From assembly GCA_016234705.1 (NCBI GenBank), contig JACRAS010000051.1, forward strand, positions 1-64,000: a DNA stretch of 64,000 nt. The letters run 5' to 3'. Both the position numbers and the translations under genes were made by a program. Numbering within the stretch: the stretch's first letter is position 1; every line of letters begins with the position of its first letter. The stretch is from Betaproteobacteria bacterium. GTDB lineage: Bacteria > Pseudomonadota > Gammaproteobacteria > Burkholderiales > SG8-39. The notes beneath the pieces were generated by a model that ran no database searches, was not told where the DNA came from, and saw only the letters and a list, made by a program, of their open reading frames with translations. Positions 43,721-51,567 of the stretch are shown piece after piece.

Positions 43721-45238
43721 ATGAACTGCGCTGAGCGGCTGGTTTCGATTTTCGGCAGCCAGGCCGAGGTGGCCCGGCGCTTCCGCCTGGACCGCGCGGT
43801 CGTCAACAACTGGGTCAAATCCGGTTATGTTCCGGCGCGCTGGGCAATGGAGGTCGAGCGTGCCACCCAGGGCAAGGTCGAGGCGGTCGAAGTGCTCAAC
43901 GAAGCCAACGCCAAGAAACCGGTCCGAGTTAAATCGCGCCCCGACGATCTGTTCGGGTCGCACCTTCCGGGGAGTGACGCCATGAGCGATTTCGCACCAC
44001 CCAAACGCATTCATTCTTTTCATCCGCCGCAGCGCACGCTGATGGGGCCCGGGCCCTCGGAGATCAACCCGCGCGTGATGGCGGCGATGAGCCTGCCGGC
44101 GATCGGCTATCTCGATCCGGTGTTCGTCGAGATGATGGAGGAACTCAAGTCGCTGCTGCGCTACGCCTTCCAGACCAAGAACGCGCTCACCTTCCCGGTC
44201 TCCGGCCCCGGTTCGGCCGGCATGGAGTATTGCTTCGTCAACTTGGTCTCTCCCGGAGACAAGGTCATCGTCTGCAGGAACGGCGTGTTCGGCGGGCGCA
44301 TGATCGAGAACGTGGAGCGCGCCGGCGGCACGCCGATCGTCGTCGAGGATGCCTGGGGCGAGGCGGTCGATCCGCACAAGCTGGAACACGAGCTGAAGAA
44401 AAACCCCGACGCGCGCCTGGTGGCGTTCGTGCATGCCGAGACCTCGACCGGGGTGCAGTCCGACGCGAAGACGCTGGTGGAGGTCGCGCACAAGCACAAC
44501 GCGCTCGCTATCGTCGATGCCGTGACCTCGCTCGGCGGCACGCCGGTGCTGACCGACGAATGGAACGTCGACGCGATCTACTCCGCCAGCCAGAAATGCC
44601 TGTCGTGCACGCCGGGCCTGTCGCCCGTGTCTTTCAGCGACCGCGTGGTCGAGCAGGTCAAGGCGCGCAAGGACAAGATCCATTCCTGGTTCATGGACAT
44701 GAACCTGCTGCTCGGCTATTGGGGCGCGACCACCCGCACCTATCACCACACGGCGCCGACCAACAGCCTGTACGCGCTGCACGAGGCGCTGCTGATCCTC
44801 AAGGAAGAGGGCATCGAGAACGCGTGGGCGCGGCATACGCGCCATCACCTCGCGCTGAAAGCCGGCCTCGAAGCCATGGGGCTCGAGTTCCTGGTGAAGG
44901 AACAGGCGCAACTGCCGCAGATGAACGCGGTGTTCGTGCCCGAGGCGATCAAGGCGCGCGAAGCCGAAGTGCGCAAGACCCTGCTCACCGAGTTCAACCT
45001 CGAGATCGGCGCCGGCTTGGGACCCCTGGCCGGCAAGATCTGGCGCATCGGCCTCATGGGCTATTCGTGCAAGCCGGAGAACGTGATGCTGTGCCTGTCG
45101 GCGCTGGGTTCGGTACTCTCGGATATGGGATTGCCGATTCACGTCGGTGACGCCGAAGCGGCCGCGCATGGCGCCTATGCCGCGCTGCATGCCAGGGCGG
45201 CGCAGCAGAAACAGCAGCAGAAAAAGCGCGTGGCCTGA
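43721..45238 (+). CDS. HTH-domain / serine (alanine)-glyoxylate aminotransferase fusion
   Basis: 505 residues. Residues 1-60 resemble a Cro/YdaS-like DNA-binding domain: FGSQAEVARRFRLDRAVVNN then WVKSGYVPARWAMEVERAT. After a linker, residues 88-490 are a class V PLP aminotransferase: LMGPGPSEINPRVMAAM, SGPGSAGMEYCFVNLV, AETSTGVQSD, IVDAVTSLGG (PLP Asp), SASQKCLSCTPG (PLP Lys) and a normal C-terminus. It should interconvert serine or alanine with glyoxylate. No stop separates the halves. ATG 43982 (Met88, MSDFAPPKRIHSFHPP) has a strong GGGGAG seven bases upstream, so a stand-alone enzyme can be made too. The C-terminal tail is Gln/Lys rich. Whether the long form exists as protein needs experiment. 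Confidence 0.88.
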   Translation: MNCAERLVSIFGSQAEVARRFRLDRAVVNNWVKSGYVPARWAMEVERATQGKVEAVEVLNEANAKKPVRVKSRPDDLFGSHLPGSDAMSDFAPPKRIHSFHPPQRTLMGPGPSEINPRVMAAMSLPAIGYLDPVFVEMMEELKSLLRYAFQTKNALTFPVSGPGSAGMEYCFVNLVSPGDKVIVCRNGVFGGRMIENVERAGGTPIVVEDAWGEAVDPHKLEHELKKNPDARLVAFVHAETSTGVQSDAKTLVEVAHKHNALAIVDAVTSLGGTPVLTDEWNVDAIYSASQKCLSCTPGLSPVSFSDRVVEQVKARKDKIHSWFMDMNLLLGYWGATTRTYHHTAPTNSLYALHEALLILKEEGIENAWARHTRHHLALKAGLEAMGLEFLVKEQAQLPQMNAVFVPEAIKAREAEVRKTLLTEFNLEIGAGLGPLAGKIWRIGLMGYSCKPENVMLCLSALGSVLSDMGLPIHVGDAEAAAHGAYAALHARAAQQKQQQKKRVA

Positions 45239-45385
45239 CGCGCAGACTCAGACTCGCGCGAGGGCCTGCAGAAACAGGGCTTGAACCCGGTCACGGGAAC
45301 GCCGAAAGAATTGGCACGCCTGGTCGCAACCGACCTCGAACGCCGGGCGCGGGTGGCGCGCGCCGCACACATCGGGGTAGACTGA
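45239..45385 (+). pseudogene. C-terminal remnant of a Bug/TctC-type solute-binding protein
   Basis: Directly after the aminotransferase stop the frame reads REGLQKQGLNPVTGTPKELA then RLVATDLERRARVARAAHIG to TGA. This matches the extreme C-terminus of tripartite tricarboxylate transporter binding proteins (GxxPxxGTPxEFAxxxxxExxRWxxVxxxAxI). The rest of the gene is absent. Confidence 0.6.
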
Positions 45386-45406
45386 ATCCATCAGGGGGAT
45401 CGCCAA

Positions 45407-46414
45407 ATGAAACTCGATATTTTTAATCATTTTTTCCCGAAAAAATTCTACCAGCGCATGCTCGAGGTCTCGCCCAAGGGGCGCGACATGCAAAAGCGCG
45501 TGCGCGAAATTCCGTGCATCGCCGACCTGGACGAGCGCTTGCGCATCATGGACCTCTTCGACGACTACGCGCAGGTGCTGAGCCTGCCCTCGCCGCCGAT
45601 CGAAGTGTTCGGTCCGCCGCCCGTCTCGACCGAAATGGCGCGGCTCGCCAACGACGGCTTCGCCAAATTGGTGCGCAAATACCCCCAACGTTTTCCCGCG
45701 TTCGTCGCCTCCTTGCCCATGAACGACCCGAAAGGCCTGCTCACCGAGGCGCGCCGCGCGATCAAGGAACTCGGGGCGGCCGGGGTGCAGGTGTACAGCA
45801 ATGTCAATGGGCGGCCGCTCACCGCGCCGGAGACGCTGCCGCTATTCGACCTGATGGCGAAACTCGACCGCCCCATCTGGTTGCACCCGGCGCGCGGCGC
45901 CGACTTTGCGGATTACAAGGGCGAGAAAAAGAGCCATTATGAAATCTGGTGGACCTTCGGCTGGCCTTACGAGACCAGCGTGGCCATGGCGCACATCGTA
46001 TTCGCCGGCTTGTTCGACAAGCATCCGAACCTAAAGATCATCACCCATCACCTGGGCGCGATGATCCCCTACTTCGAGGGCCGCGTCGGCCCAGGCTGGG
46101 ACCAGCTCGGCAGCCGCACCTCCGACGAGAACTATTACGCCCTGCTCGCCAGGCTGAAGAAACGCCCGCTGGACTATTTCAAAATGTTCTACGCCGACAC
46201 GGCCGTGTTCGGTTCCCTGGAAGCGACCAAGTGCGGGCTGAAATTCTTCGGGCCGGACAAGGTGCTATTCGCCTCGGATGCGCCGTTCGATCCGGAGAAG
46301 GGCTCGGCCTATACCCGCTGGACCATCGAGATCATCGATCGCCTCGATCTCTCGCCGGCCGAGCGCCACGCGATCTACGAAGGCAACGCGCGCAAGCTGC
46401 TGAAGCTGGGATAA
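45407..46414 (+). CDS. amidohydrolase 2 / ACMSD-like metal-dependent hydrolase
   Basis: 335 residues. TIM-barrel fold related to 2-amino-3-carboxymuconate semialdehyde decarboxylase and gamma-resorcylate decarboxylase. The N-terminus has a shortened metal motif (MKLDIFNHFFPKKFY, where relatives have HxH), with WLHPARGADF, IITHHLGAMIPYF (metal/base His residues) and FASDAPFDPEKG (metal Asp). The single His in FNHF suggests altered metal binding or a typical Asn/His variant. Its place before a thioesterase and the Mo-oxidoreductase hints at ring-cleavage or decarboxylation in an aromatic pathway. Substrate not known. Confidence 0.85.
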   Translation: MKLDIFNHFFPKKFYQRMLEVSPKGRDMQKRVREIPCIADLDERLRIMDLFDDYAQVLSLPSPPIEVFGPPPVSTEMARLANDGFAKLVRKYPQRFPAFVASLPMNDPKGLLTEARRAIKELGAAGVQVYSNVNGRPLTAPETLPLFDLMAKLDRPIWLHPARGADFADYKGEKKSHYEIWWTFGWPYETSVAMAHIVFAGLFDKHPNLKIITHHLGAMIPYFEGRVGPGWDQLGSRTSDENYYALLARLKKRPLDYFKMFYADTAVFGSLEATKCGLKFFGPDKVLFASDAPFDPEKGSAYTRWTIEIIDRLDLSPAERHAIYEGNARKLLKLG

Positions 46415-46447
46415 TAATTTCCAGCAATAAACTTCCAGCGTTAGGGG

Positions 46448-46477
46448 CTGGACGCGAATTATAAACTGCCCTATAGT
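46448..46477 (+). promoter_or_regulatory. candidate sigma70 promoter of the thioesterase/oxidoreductase unit
   Basis: CTGGAC (46448-46453) and TATAGT (46472-46477) are 18 bases apart. A clear GAGGAGGGAG Shine-Dalgarno follows before the ATG at 46505. Confidence 0.5.
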
Positions 46478-46504
46478 CGGTTCCTTATATAGAGGAGGGA
46501 GCGT

Positions 46505-46912
46505 ATGAAAACAGGTATCGAGGCAGGAATGACGGCCACCAGCAGGATCACCATCGACAAACCGCGCACCATCGATTTCCTGGGGGAGGACCTGCGCATC
46601 TACGCTACCCCCGAGATGGTGCGCGATATCGAGGTGACTTGCCGGGATTTCCTGCTCGATTATTGCGACGCCGGCGAGGACTCGTTGGGTACCGGGGTCC
46701 GCGTCTCCCACGGCGGAGCGACACTGCTGGGGATGAACGTGGAAATCACCATCAAGGTCACCAAGGTGGACGGGCGCGCGGTGAGCTTCGAGGCCATCGC
46801 CTCGGACGGCGTCGAGCAGATCGGCAGCGGCGAGCACAGCCGGTTCGTGATCGATGTCGCGAAAATCAAGTCCAGGGTCATGGCGAAGGCGCAAAAGGTC
46901 AGGGGCGGGTAG
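46505..46912 (+). CDS. hot-dog thioesterase, FlK-like
   Basis: 135 residues with a strong GAGGAGGGAG Shine-Dalgarno. The single hot-dog fold shows VRVSHGGATLLGMNVEITIK and IGSGEHSRFVIDVAKIKSRV, the pattern of the fluoroacetyl-CoA thioesterase group and related acyl-CoA thioesterases. Hydrolyses a CoA thioester; in this operon, upstream of a phenylacetyl-CoA-oxidoreductase-like complex, it could release an aryl-oxoacid such as phenylglyoxylate or remove a dead-end CoA ester. The 104-bp gap to the next gene carries no terminator. Confidence 0.83.
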   Translation: MKTGIEAGMTATSRITIDKPRTIDFLGEDLRIYATPEMVRDIEVTCRDFLLDYCDAGEDSLGTGVRVSHGGATLLGMNVEITIKVTKVDGRAVSFEAIASDGVEQIGSGEHSRFVIDVAKIKSRVMAKAQKVRGG

Positions 46913-47016
46913 CTTGGGCTCCGCTCGCGCAGCCCGACGATTTACTGCGAGCGTATCGACCCATTTCGGCTAGAAGGCCGCTGGCCTTCTGCCCAACCTA
47001 CCGAATGGCGGGTGAG

Positions 47017-49737
47017 ATGTCAGGCGAAGCCAAGAAAGTTCCGGTCTATTGCTACCAGTGCGCGTCGGGACCCGATCTGCTTGTCGTGAAGGTGAAGGAC
47101 GGAGTGGCGCTGGAGGTCGAGCCCAACTTCAAGGCGGCGGAAGTGCATCCCGGCGGGGGCAAATGCTGCGTTAAGGCTTACGGCCTGGTGCAGAAGAACT
47201 ACAACCCCAACCGCCTGCTATCCCCGATGAAGCGCACCAACCCGAAGAAGGGAAGGGACCAGGATCCCGGGTTCGTGCCCATCTCCTGGGACGAAGCGCT
47301 CGACATCGTCGCCGGCAAGCTCAACCGAATCCGCGCCAAGGGCCTCACCGACGAATCCGGCTGTCCAAGGGTGGCGGCGAGCTTCGGTGGGGGCGGCACG
47401 CCCACCTATTACATGGGCACCTTCCCGGCGTTTCTTTCCGCCTGGGGGCCCATCGACTTCAGCTTCGGCAGCGGCCAGGGCGTGAAGTGCTATCACTCGG
47501 AGCATCTCTTCGGCGAGTTGTGGCACCGGGCCTTCACCGTGGTTCCGGACACGCCGAGCTGCAAGTACATCCTGTCCTTTGGCGCCAACGTGGAAGCCTC
47601 GGGCGGTGTGTCTAGCGTATTGCGCCACGCGCAGGCGCGGGTCAACAAGCACACCAAGCGGGTGCAGATCGAGCCCCATCTCTCGGTCACCGGCGCCTGC
47701 TCGGCGGAATGGGTGCCGATCAAGCCCAAGACCGATCCGGCGTTCATGTTCGCCATGCTCCACGCGATGTTGCACGAGCACGCGCGTGAACGGCTCGATC
47801 TCGACTTTCTCAAGCAACATACCGGCTCGCCTTACCTGGTCGGGCCCAACGGATATTTCCTGCGCGAGCGCGCGAGCCGCAAGCCGCTGCTGTGGAACCT
47901 GAAGCGCAATGGCGCGGTCCCGTTCGATACGCCCGACGCCGATCCCGCGCTGGAAGGTTCCTTCACCTGCGACGGAATCGAAGTGGGCCCCGATGAACGG
48001 GTCTGGCAACACCATGCCGTCCCGGTGGAAACCAGCTTCACCAAGCTCGTCGCCCATGTAAAGTCCTACACCCCGGAGTGGGCCGAAAAGATCTGCGACA
48101 TCCGCACCGGTACCATCCGCCGGGTGGCCGGAGAATATCTCGATCACGCGCAAGTGGGCGCCACCACGGTGGTTGACGGCGTGACGCTGCCGCTGCGGCC
48201 GGTGGCCATAACGCTGGGCAAGACCGTGAACAACGGCTGGGGCGGCTACGAGTGCTGCTGGGCGCGTACGCTGATCTCTTGTCTGGTGGGTGCGATCGAA
48301 GTGCCGGGCGGCATTCTTGGCACCATCGTGCGCCTGAACCGGCCTGCAACGACCCGGCAGGCGAGCGTCGCGAAGGGGCCCGACGGGTTCATGGCCTATC
48401 CGATGAACCCGACCGACAAGGAGAATTGGGTGTCGCGCCCCAACGTGCGCAACGCCCACCGCACCTTGGTGCCGCTGTCGGCCGATTCGCCTTGGAGCAC
48501 GGCGCTGGGTCCGACGCATCTCGCGTGGATGTTCCGCAAGGAAGCGCCCGAGCACTGGCCCGAGGTGACGGCGCCGGATCTGTGGTTCGTGTACCGCACC
48601 AATCCGGCGATTTCCTTTTCGGACTCGCCGGAAGTCACCCGGCGCATCGCCGAGTTCCCGTTTATCGTATGCTTCACCTTTACCCGCGACGAAACCAACC
48701 ACATGGCGGACGTGCTGCTGCCGGAAGCCACTGACCTGGAGAGCACGCAACTTATCCACATCGGCGGCACCGGCGCCGGCGAGCAATACTGGGACAGCAA
48801 GGGTTTTGCGCTGCGGCAACCGGTAGTTCCGCCGCGCGGCGAAACACGGGAGTTCACCGACATCGCTACTGAGCTCGCCAAGCGCGCCGGGCTGCTGGAG
48901 AAATACAACCGGGCCATCAACCGCGGCGCCGTGGCGGTCGCGCTGAAAGGCGAAAATTTCGACTTCGAGCTGGATCCCGCGAACGCGCATTCCGCGGAGG
49001 AAATTTGGGATGCGGTGTGCCGGGCGGCGAGCGCGCACCTGACAGGCGGCGAGGAAACCGACGGGCTCAGTTGGTACCGGGAGCATGGGTTCAAGACTCG
49101 ACCGATTTCCCGGCTCCAGTGGTACCTCTTTCCCGAAATGAAGAAGCAGGGGCTTCGTTTCGAGATGCCTTACCAGGAGCAGCTCGCCCGGATCGGCGTG
49201 CAACTCGGCAACCGGCTGCACGAACAGGGCATCACCTGGTGGGACACCCAGCTCAAGGAATACCAGGCGCTGCCGGCGTGGAAGGATTTCCCCGGGGTAT
49301 GGGAGCAGGACACGGTGCGGCTCGGCGGCAAACCGGAGGAGTTTCCGTTCTGGCTGCTCACCGCCCGCAGCATGCAGTATTCCTGGGGCAGCAACGTGGG
49401 CATCCCGCTCATGGACGAAGTATCGAAGAACGTGAAGGGCCACCACGGCGTCGTGATGAACGCCGGCAAGGCCAGGGAGCTGGGATTGAACGACGGGGAC
49501 CTGATCGAAGTGCGCTCCGCGCTGCGCTCGACCCGCGGCAGGGCGGTGCTCACCCAGGGCATCCGGCCCGACACGCTGCTCATGCTGGGTCAGTTCGACC
49601 ATTGGGCCACGCCCTACGCCAAGGACAGGGAGACCCCGAGCATGAACACGTTGACGTCCATGTCCCTGGAGCTTACCGATGCCACCGGCTCGATTGCCGA
49701 CATCGTGCGGGTGGGCGTGACGCGGGTTGCCGCCTAG
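47017..49737 (+). CDS. molybdopterin oxidoreductase catalytic subunit, PadB-like
   Basis: 906 residues from MSGEAKKVPVYCYQCASGPD; ATG 47017 has GGGTGAG directly upstream and was preferred to 47005. Belongs to the DMSO-reductase superfamily (bis-MGD): GFVPISWDEALDIVAGKL, GQGVKCYHSEHLFGELWHRA, RDETNHMADVLLPEATDLES and C-terminal SNVGIPLMDEVSKNVKGHHG. The N-terminal cluster motif is CYQC...KCC, lacking the third Cys of the usual CxxCxxxC. Together with the next two genes it matches the phenylacetyl-CoA:acceptor oxidoreductase PadBCD arrangement, which oxidises phenylacetyl-CoA to phenylglyoxylate with quinone. No Tat signal is seen, so a cytoplasmic active site is likely. The exact substrate is inference. 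Confidence 0.85.
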   Translation: MSGEAKKVPVYCYQCASGPDLLVVKVKDGVALEVEPNFKAAEVHPGGGKCCVKAYGLVQKNYNPNRLLSPMKRTNPKKGRDQDPGFVPISWDEALDIVAGKLNRIRAKGLTDESGCPRVAASFGGGGTPTYYMGTFPAFLSAWGPIDFSFGSGQGVKCYHSEHLFGELWHRAFTVVPDTPSCKYILSFGANVEASGGVSSVLRHAQARVNKHTKRVQIEPHLSVTGACSAEWVPIKPKTDPAFMFAMLHAMLHEHARERLDLDFLKQHTGSPYLVGPNGYFLRERASRKPLLWNLKRNGAVPFDTPDADPALEGSFTCDGIEVGPDERVWQHHAVPVETSFTKLVAHVKSYTPEWAEKICDIRTGTIRRVAGEYLDHAQVGATTVVDGVTLPLRPVAITLGKTVNNGWGGYECCWARTLISCLVGAIEVPGGILGTIVRLNRPATTRQASVAKGPDGFMAYPMNPTDKENWVSRPNVRNAHRTLVPLSADSPWSTALGPTHLAWMFRKEAPEHWPEVTAPDLWFVYRTNPAISFSDSPEVTRRIAEFPFIVCFTFTRDETNHMADVLLPEATDLESTQLIHIGGTGAGEQYWDSKGFALRQPVVPPRGETREFTDIATELAKRAGLLEKYNRAINRGAVAVALKGENFDFELDPANAHSAEEIWDAVCRAASAHLTGGEETDGLSWYREHGFKTRPISRLQWYLFPEMKKQGLRFEMPYQEQLARIGVQLGNRLHEQGITWWDTQLKEYQALPAWKDFPGVWEQDTVRLGGKPEEFPFWLLTARSMQYSWGSNVGIPLMDEVSKNVKGHHGVVMNAGKARELGLNDGDLIEVRSALRSTRGRAVLTQGIRPDTLLMLGQFDHWATPYAKDRETPSMNTLTSMSLELTDATGSIADIVRVGVTRVAA

Positions 49738-49744
49738 GATTGCC

Positions 49745-50395
49745 ATGGCCCGCTACGTCATGGTGGTAGACCTCCGGAGCTGCGTCGGCTGCCAGACCTG
49801 CACCACGGCCTGCCGCCACGCCAACGCCACGCCGCCGGGCGTGCAATGGCGCCAGGTGCTCGACATCGAGTCGGGCGAATACCCGGACGTGCGCCGCACC
49901 TTCATGCCGGTGGGCTGCATGCACTGCGGCGACCCGCCGTGCATGCACGTGTGTCCTTCCACCGCCACCTACCAGCGGGACGACGGCTTGGTGGGGATCA
50001 ACTACGACCTCTGCATCGGCTGCGGTTACTGCGCCGTGGCCTGTCCCTACCAGGCGCGCCACATCGTGCACCGGGCAAGCTTCGCCTACGGCGACCAACC
50101 CACCGAGTCGGAAGCCGCGCGCTTCGACGAGAAGCGGGTGTCGGTGGCCACTAAGTGCACCTTCTGCATCGAGCGCGTCGATGAGGCGAAGGAGAAGGGA
50201 CTCACGCCGGGGGTGCATCCCGAGGTGACCCCGGCCTGCGTCAATTCCTGCATCGCCGAGGCGCTGCACTTCGGCGATAAGCAGGACCCGCAGAGCAAGG
50301 TGTCGCGGCTGATCAGGGAAAACGAGAGCTTTCGCATGCACGAGGAACTGGGCACCGATCCGGGGATGTATTACCTGTGGGACGGTCGCAAATGA
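49745..50395 (+). CDS. 4x[4Fe-4S] ferredoxin-like electron-transfer subunit, PadC-like
   Basis: 216 residues from MARYVMVVDLRSCVGCQTCT, seven bases after the catalytic subunit stop. Four cysteine clusters as in DmsB/PsrB/NrfC: CVGCQTCTTACRHAN, CMHCGDPPCMHVCPS, CIGCGYCAVACPYQ and the split CTFC...CVNSCIAEA. It wires electrons from the Mo-subunit to the membrane anchor. Its stop overlaps the start of the next gene (ATGA). Confidence 0.93.
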   Translation: MARYVMVVDLRSCVGCQTCTTACRHANATPPGVQWRQVLDIESGEYPDVRRTFMPVGCMHCGDPPCMHVCPSTATYQRDDGLVGINYDLCIGCGYCAVACPYQARHIVHRASFAYGDQPTESEAARFDEKRVSVATKCTFCIERVDEAKEKGLTPGVHPEVTPACVNSCIAEALHFGDKQDPQSKVSRLIRENESFRMHEELGTDPGMYYLWDGRK

Positions 50396-51276
50396 GCCGC
50401 GTCGCACCCTGGCACCAAGCTAACTGGGACTGGCGGGCCGCCTGCAATTTCATCGGTGGCGGCGCAGGCGCCGGAGTGCTGCTGTTCGCCGCCATCGCCG
50501 CCGCCCAGGGCGCGCCGTTCCGGGCGAGCGGTCTGCTGGGCCTCGTTCTGGTGGGCGCCGGACTCAGCTTCGTTTGGCTGGAAATCGGCAGACCGTTTCG
50601 TGCCCTCAACGTGTTCCTGCATCCCCACACCTCGTGGATGACGCGGGAGGCCATGGTGGCGCCGTTCCTGTTCGGAGCCGGCTTCGCCGCGCTGCTGCTC
50701 GGCAGCGTCGCCGTGTTCTGGGTGGCGGCGGCCCTCGGGATGGTTTTCCTCTATTGCCAGGGCCGCATGCTGTTTGCCTCCAAGGGAATTCCCGCCTGGC
50801 GCCAGACCACCATCGTGGCGCTCATCATGATCACCGGGCTCACCGAAGGCGCGGGCTTCCTCGCCGCAGTGCTGCCGTGGGTCGCGCCGGAGCTGCCGCT
50901 GCGTTGGCCGCTGGCGTCATTGTTCCTGATGCTGGTCGCGCGGACCGTGGTCTGGCGCAGCTACCTGCACCAGCTCGCGGCCGCAGGGGCGCCGGCCAAG
51001 ACCCTGGCGGTGTATGCGGGGTTCGACAAGCCCTTTATCTTCGTCGCTAACGCGCTGCCGGCGCTGCTCGCAGTGACGGTGCTGTTGGCCGGCGGAGGGG
51101 CGTTCACCTCGGTTTTGGCGGGGATTCTCGCGGTGGCAGGCGGCTGGGCGCTCAAATTCACCGTCGTTGCCCGCGCGGCGTACAACCAGGGCTTCGCGCT
51201 GCCGATTCATCCCGTGCGGGGGCAGGGCGGGCGTTTGCCCGGAACCAAACCCGGCTGGGCGCCGCCCGCGAGATAG
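50392..51276 (+). CDS. membrane anchor subunit, NrfD/DmsC family, PadD-like
   Basis: 294 residues, ATG overlapping the upstream stop. About eight hydrophobic helices (for example GVLLFAAIAAAQGAPF, LLGLVLVGAGLSFVWLEIG, TTIVALIMITGLTEGAGFL, ALLAVTVLLAGGGAF). The FVWLEIGRPFRALNVFLHPH and SWMTREA segments are typical of DmsC-type anchors, which pass electrons to quinones. Completes a three-subunit membrane oxidoreductase. Confidence 0.9.
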   Translation: MSRVAPWHQANWDWRAACNFIGGGAGAGVLLFAAIAAAQGAPFRASGLLGLVLVGAGLSFVWLEIGRPFRALNVFLHPHTSWMTREAMVAPFLFGAGFAALLLGSVAVFWVAAALGMVFLYCQGRMLFASKGIPAWRQTTIVALIMITGLTEGAGFLAAVLPWVAPELPLRWPLASLFLMLVARTVVWRSYLHQLAAAGAPAKTLAVYAGFDKPFIFVANALPALLAVTVLLAGGGAFTSVLAGILAVAGGWALKFTVVARAAYNQGFALPIHPVRGQGGRLPGTKPGWAPPAR

Positions 51277-51372
51277 CGCTTTTCGGGCGCATGCGCCGGG
51301 ATAAATTTCACCGGCTGGCGCCGCTCCAATTCAGTGTTTCGTTCTGAAATCCACAAAGAGGAGGCAATAACG

Positions 51373-51560
51373 ATGCTGCCAAGAGACATGCTTGCCCGCT
51401 GCGCGAGTAATTTTTCTCGAAAGATAGCCTATTACTGCGGTGATGACAAACGCACATGGCGGCAAATGCATGAGCGATCCGACGCGCTCGCCCGGATTTC
51501 GGTTTTTCCTTTGCGTCAGCGTGTCGATGCGAATCGCGTTGCGCAGCCGCGGATGTCTCG
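51373..51560 (+). pseudogene. 5' remnant of an AMP-forming acyl-CoA ligase gene
   Basis: With a good GAGGAGGCAATAACG leader, the frame reads MLPRDMLARCASNFSRKIAY then YCGDDKRTWRQMHERSDALA, which aligns with MLPRDMIKRCARNYPTKTAY and LCGERSATWARMDQRSDRFA of the intact ligase on the opposite strand. After about 45 codons similarity stops, shortly before the 3' end of that ligase gene. It follows the PadBCD-like genes and so may once have been their operon CoA ligase. Confidence 0.75.
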
Positions 51561-51567
51561 GTTTGGT

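Noticed and set aside
43703-45190. 495-codon frame opposite the HTH-aminotransferase fusion
   Set aside because: Antisense shadow without motifs.
47218-49746. 842-codon frame opposite the molybdoenzyme gene
   Set aside because: Antisense to a strongly conserved catalytic subunit; the length is explained by high GC.
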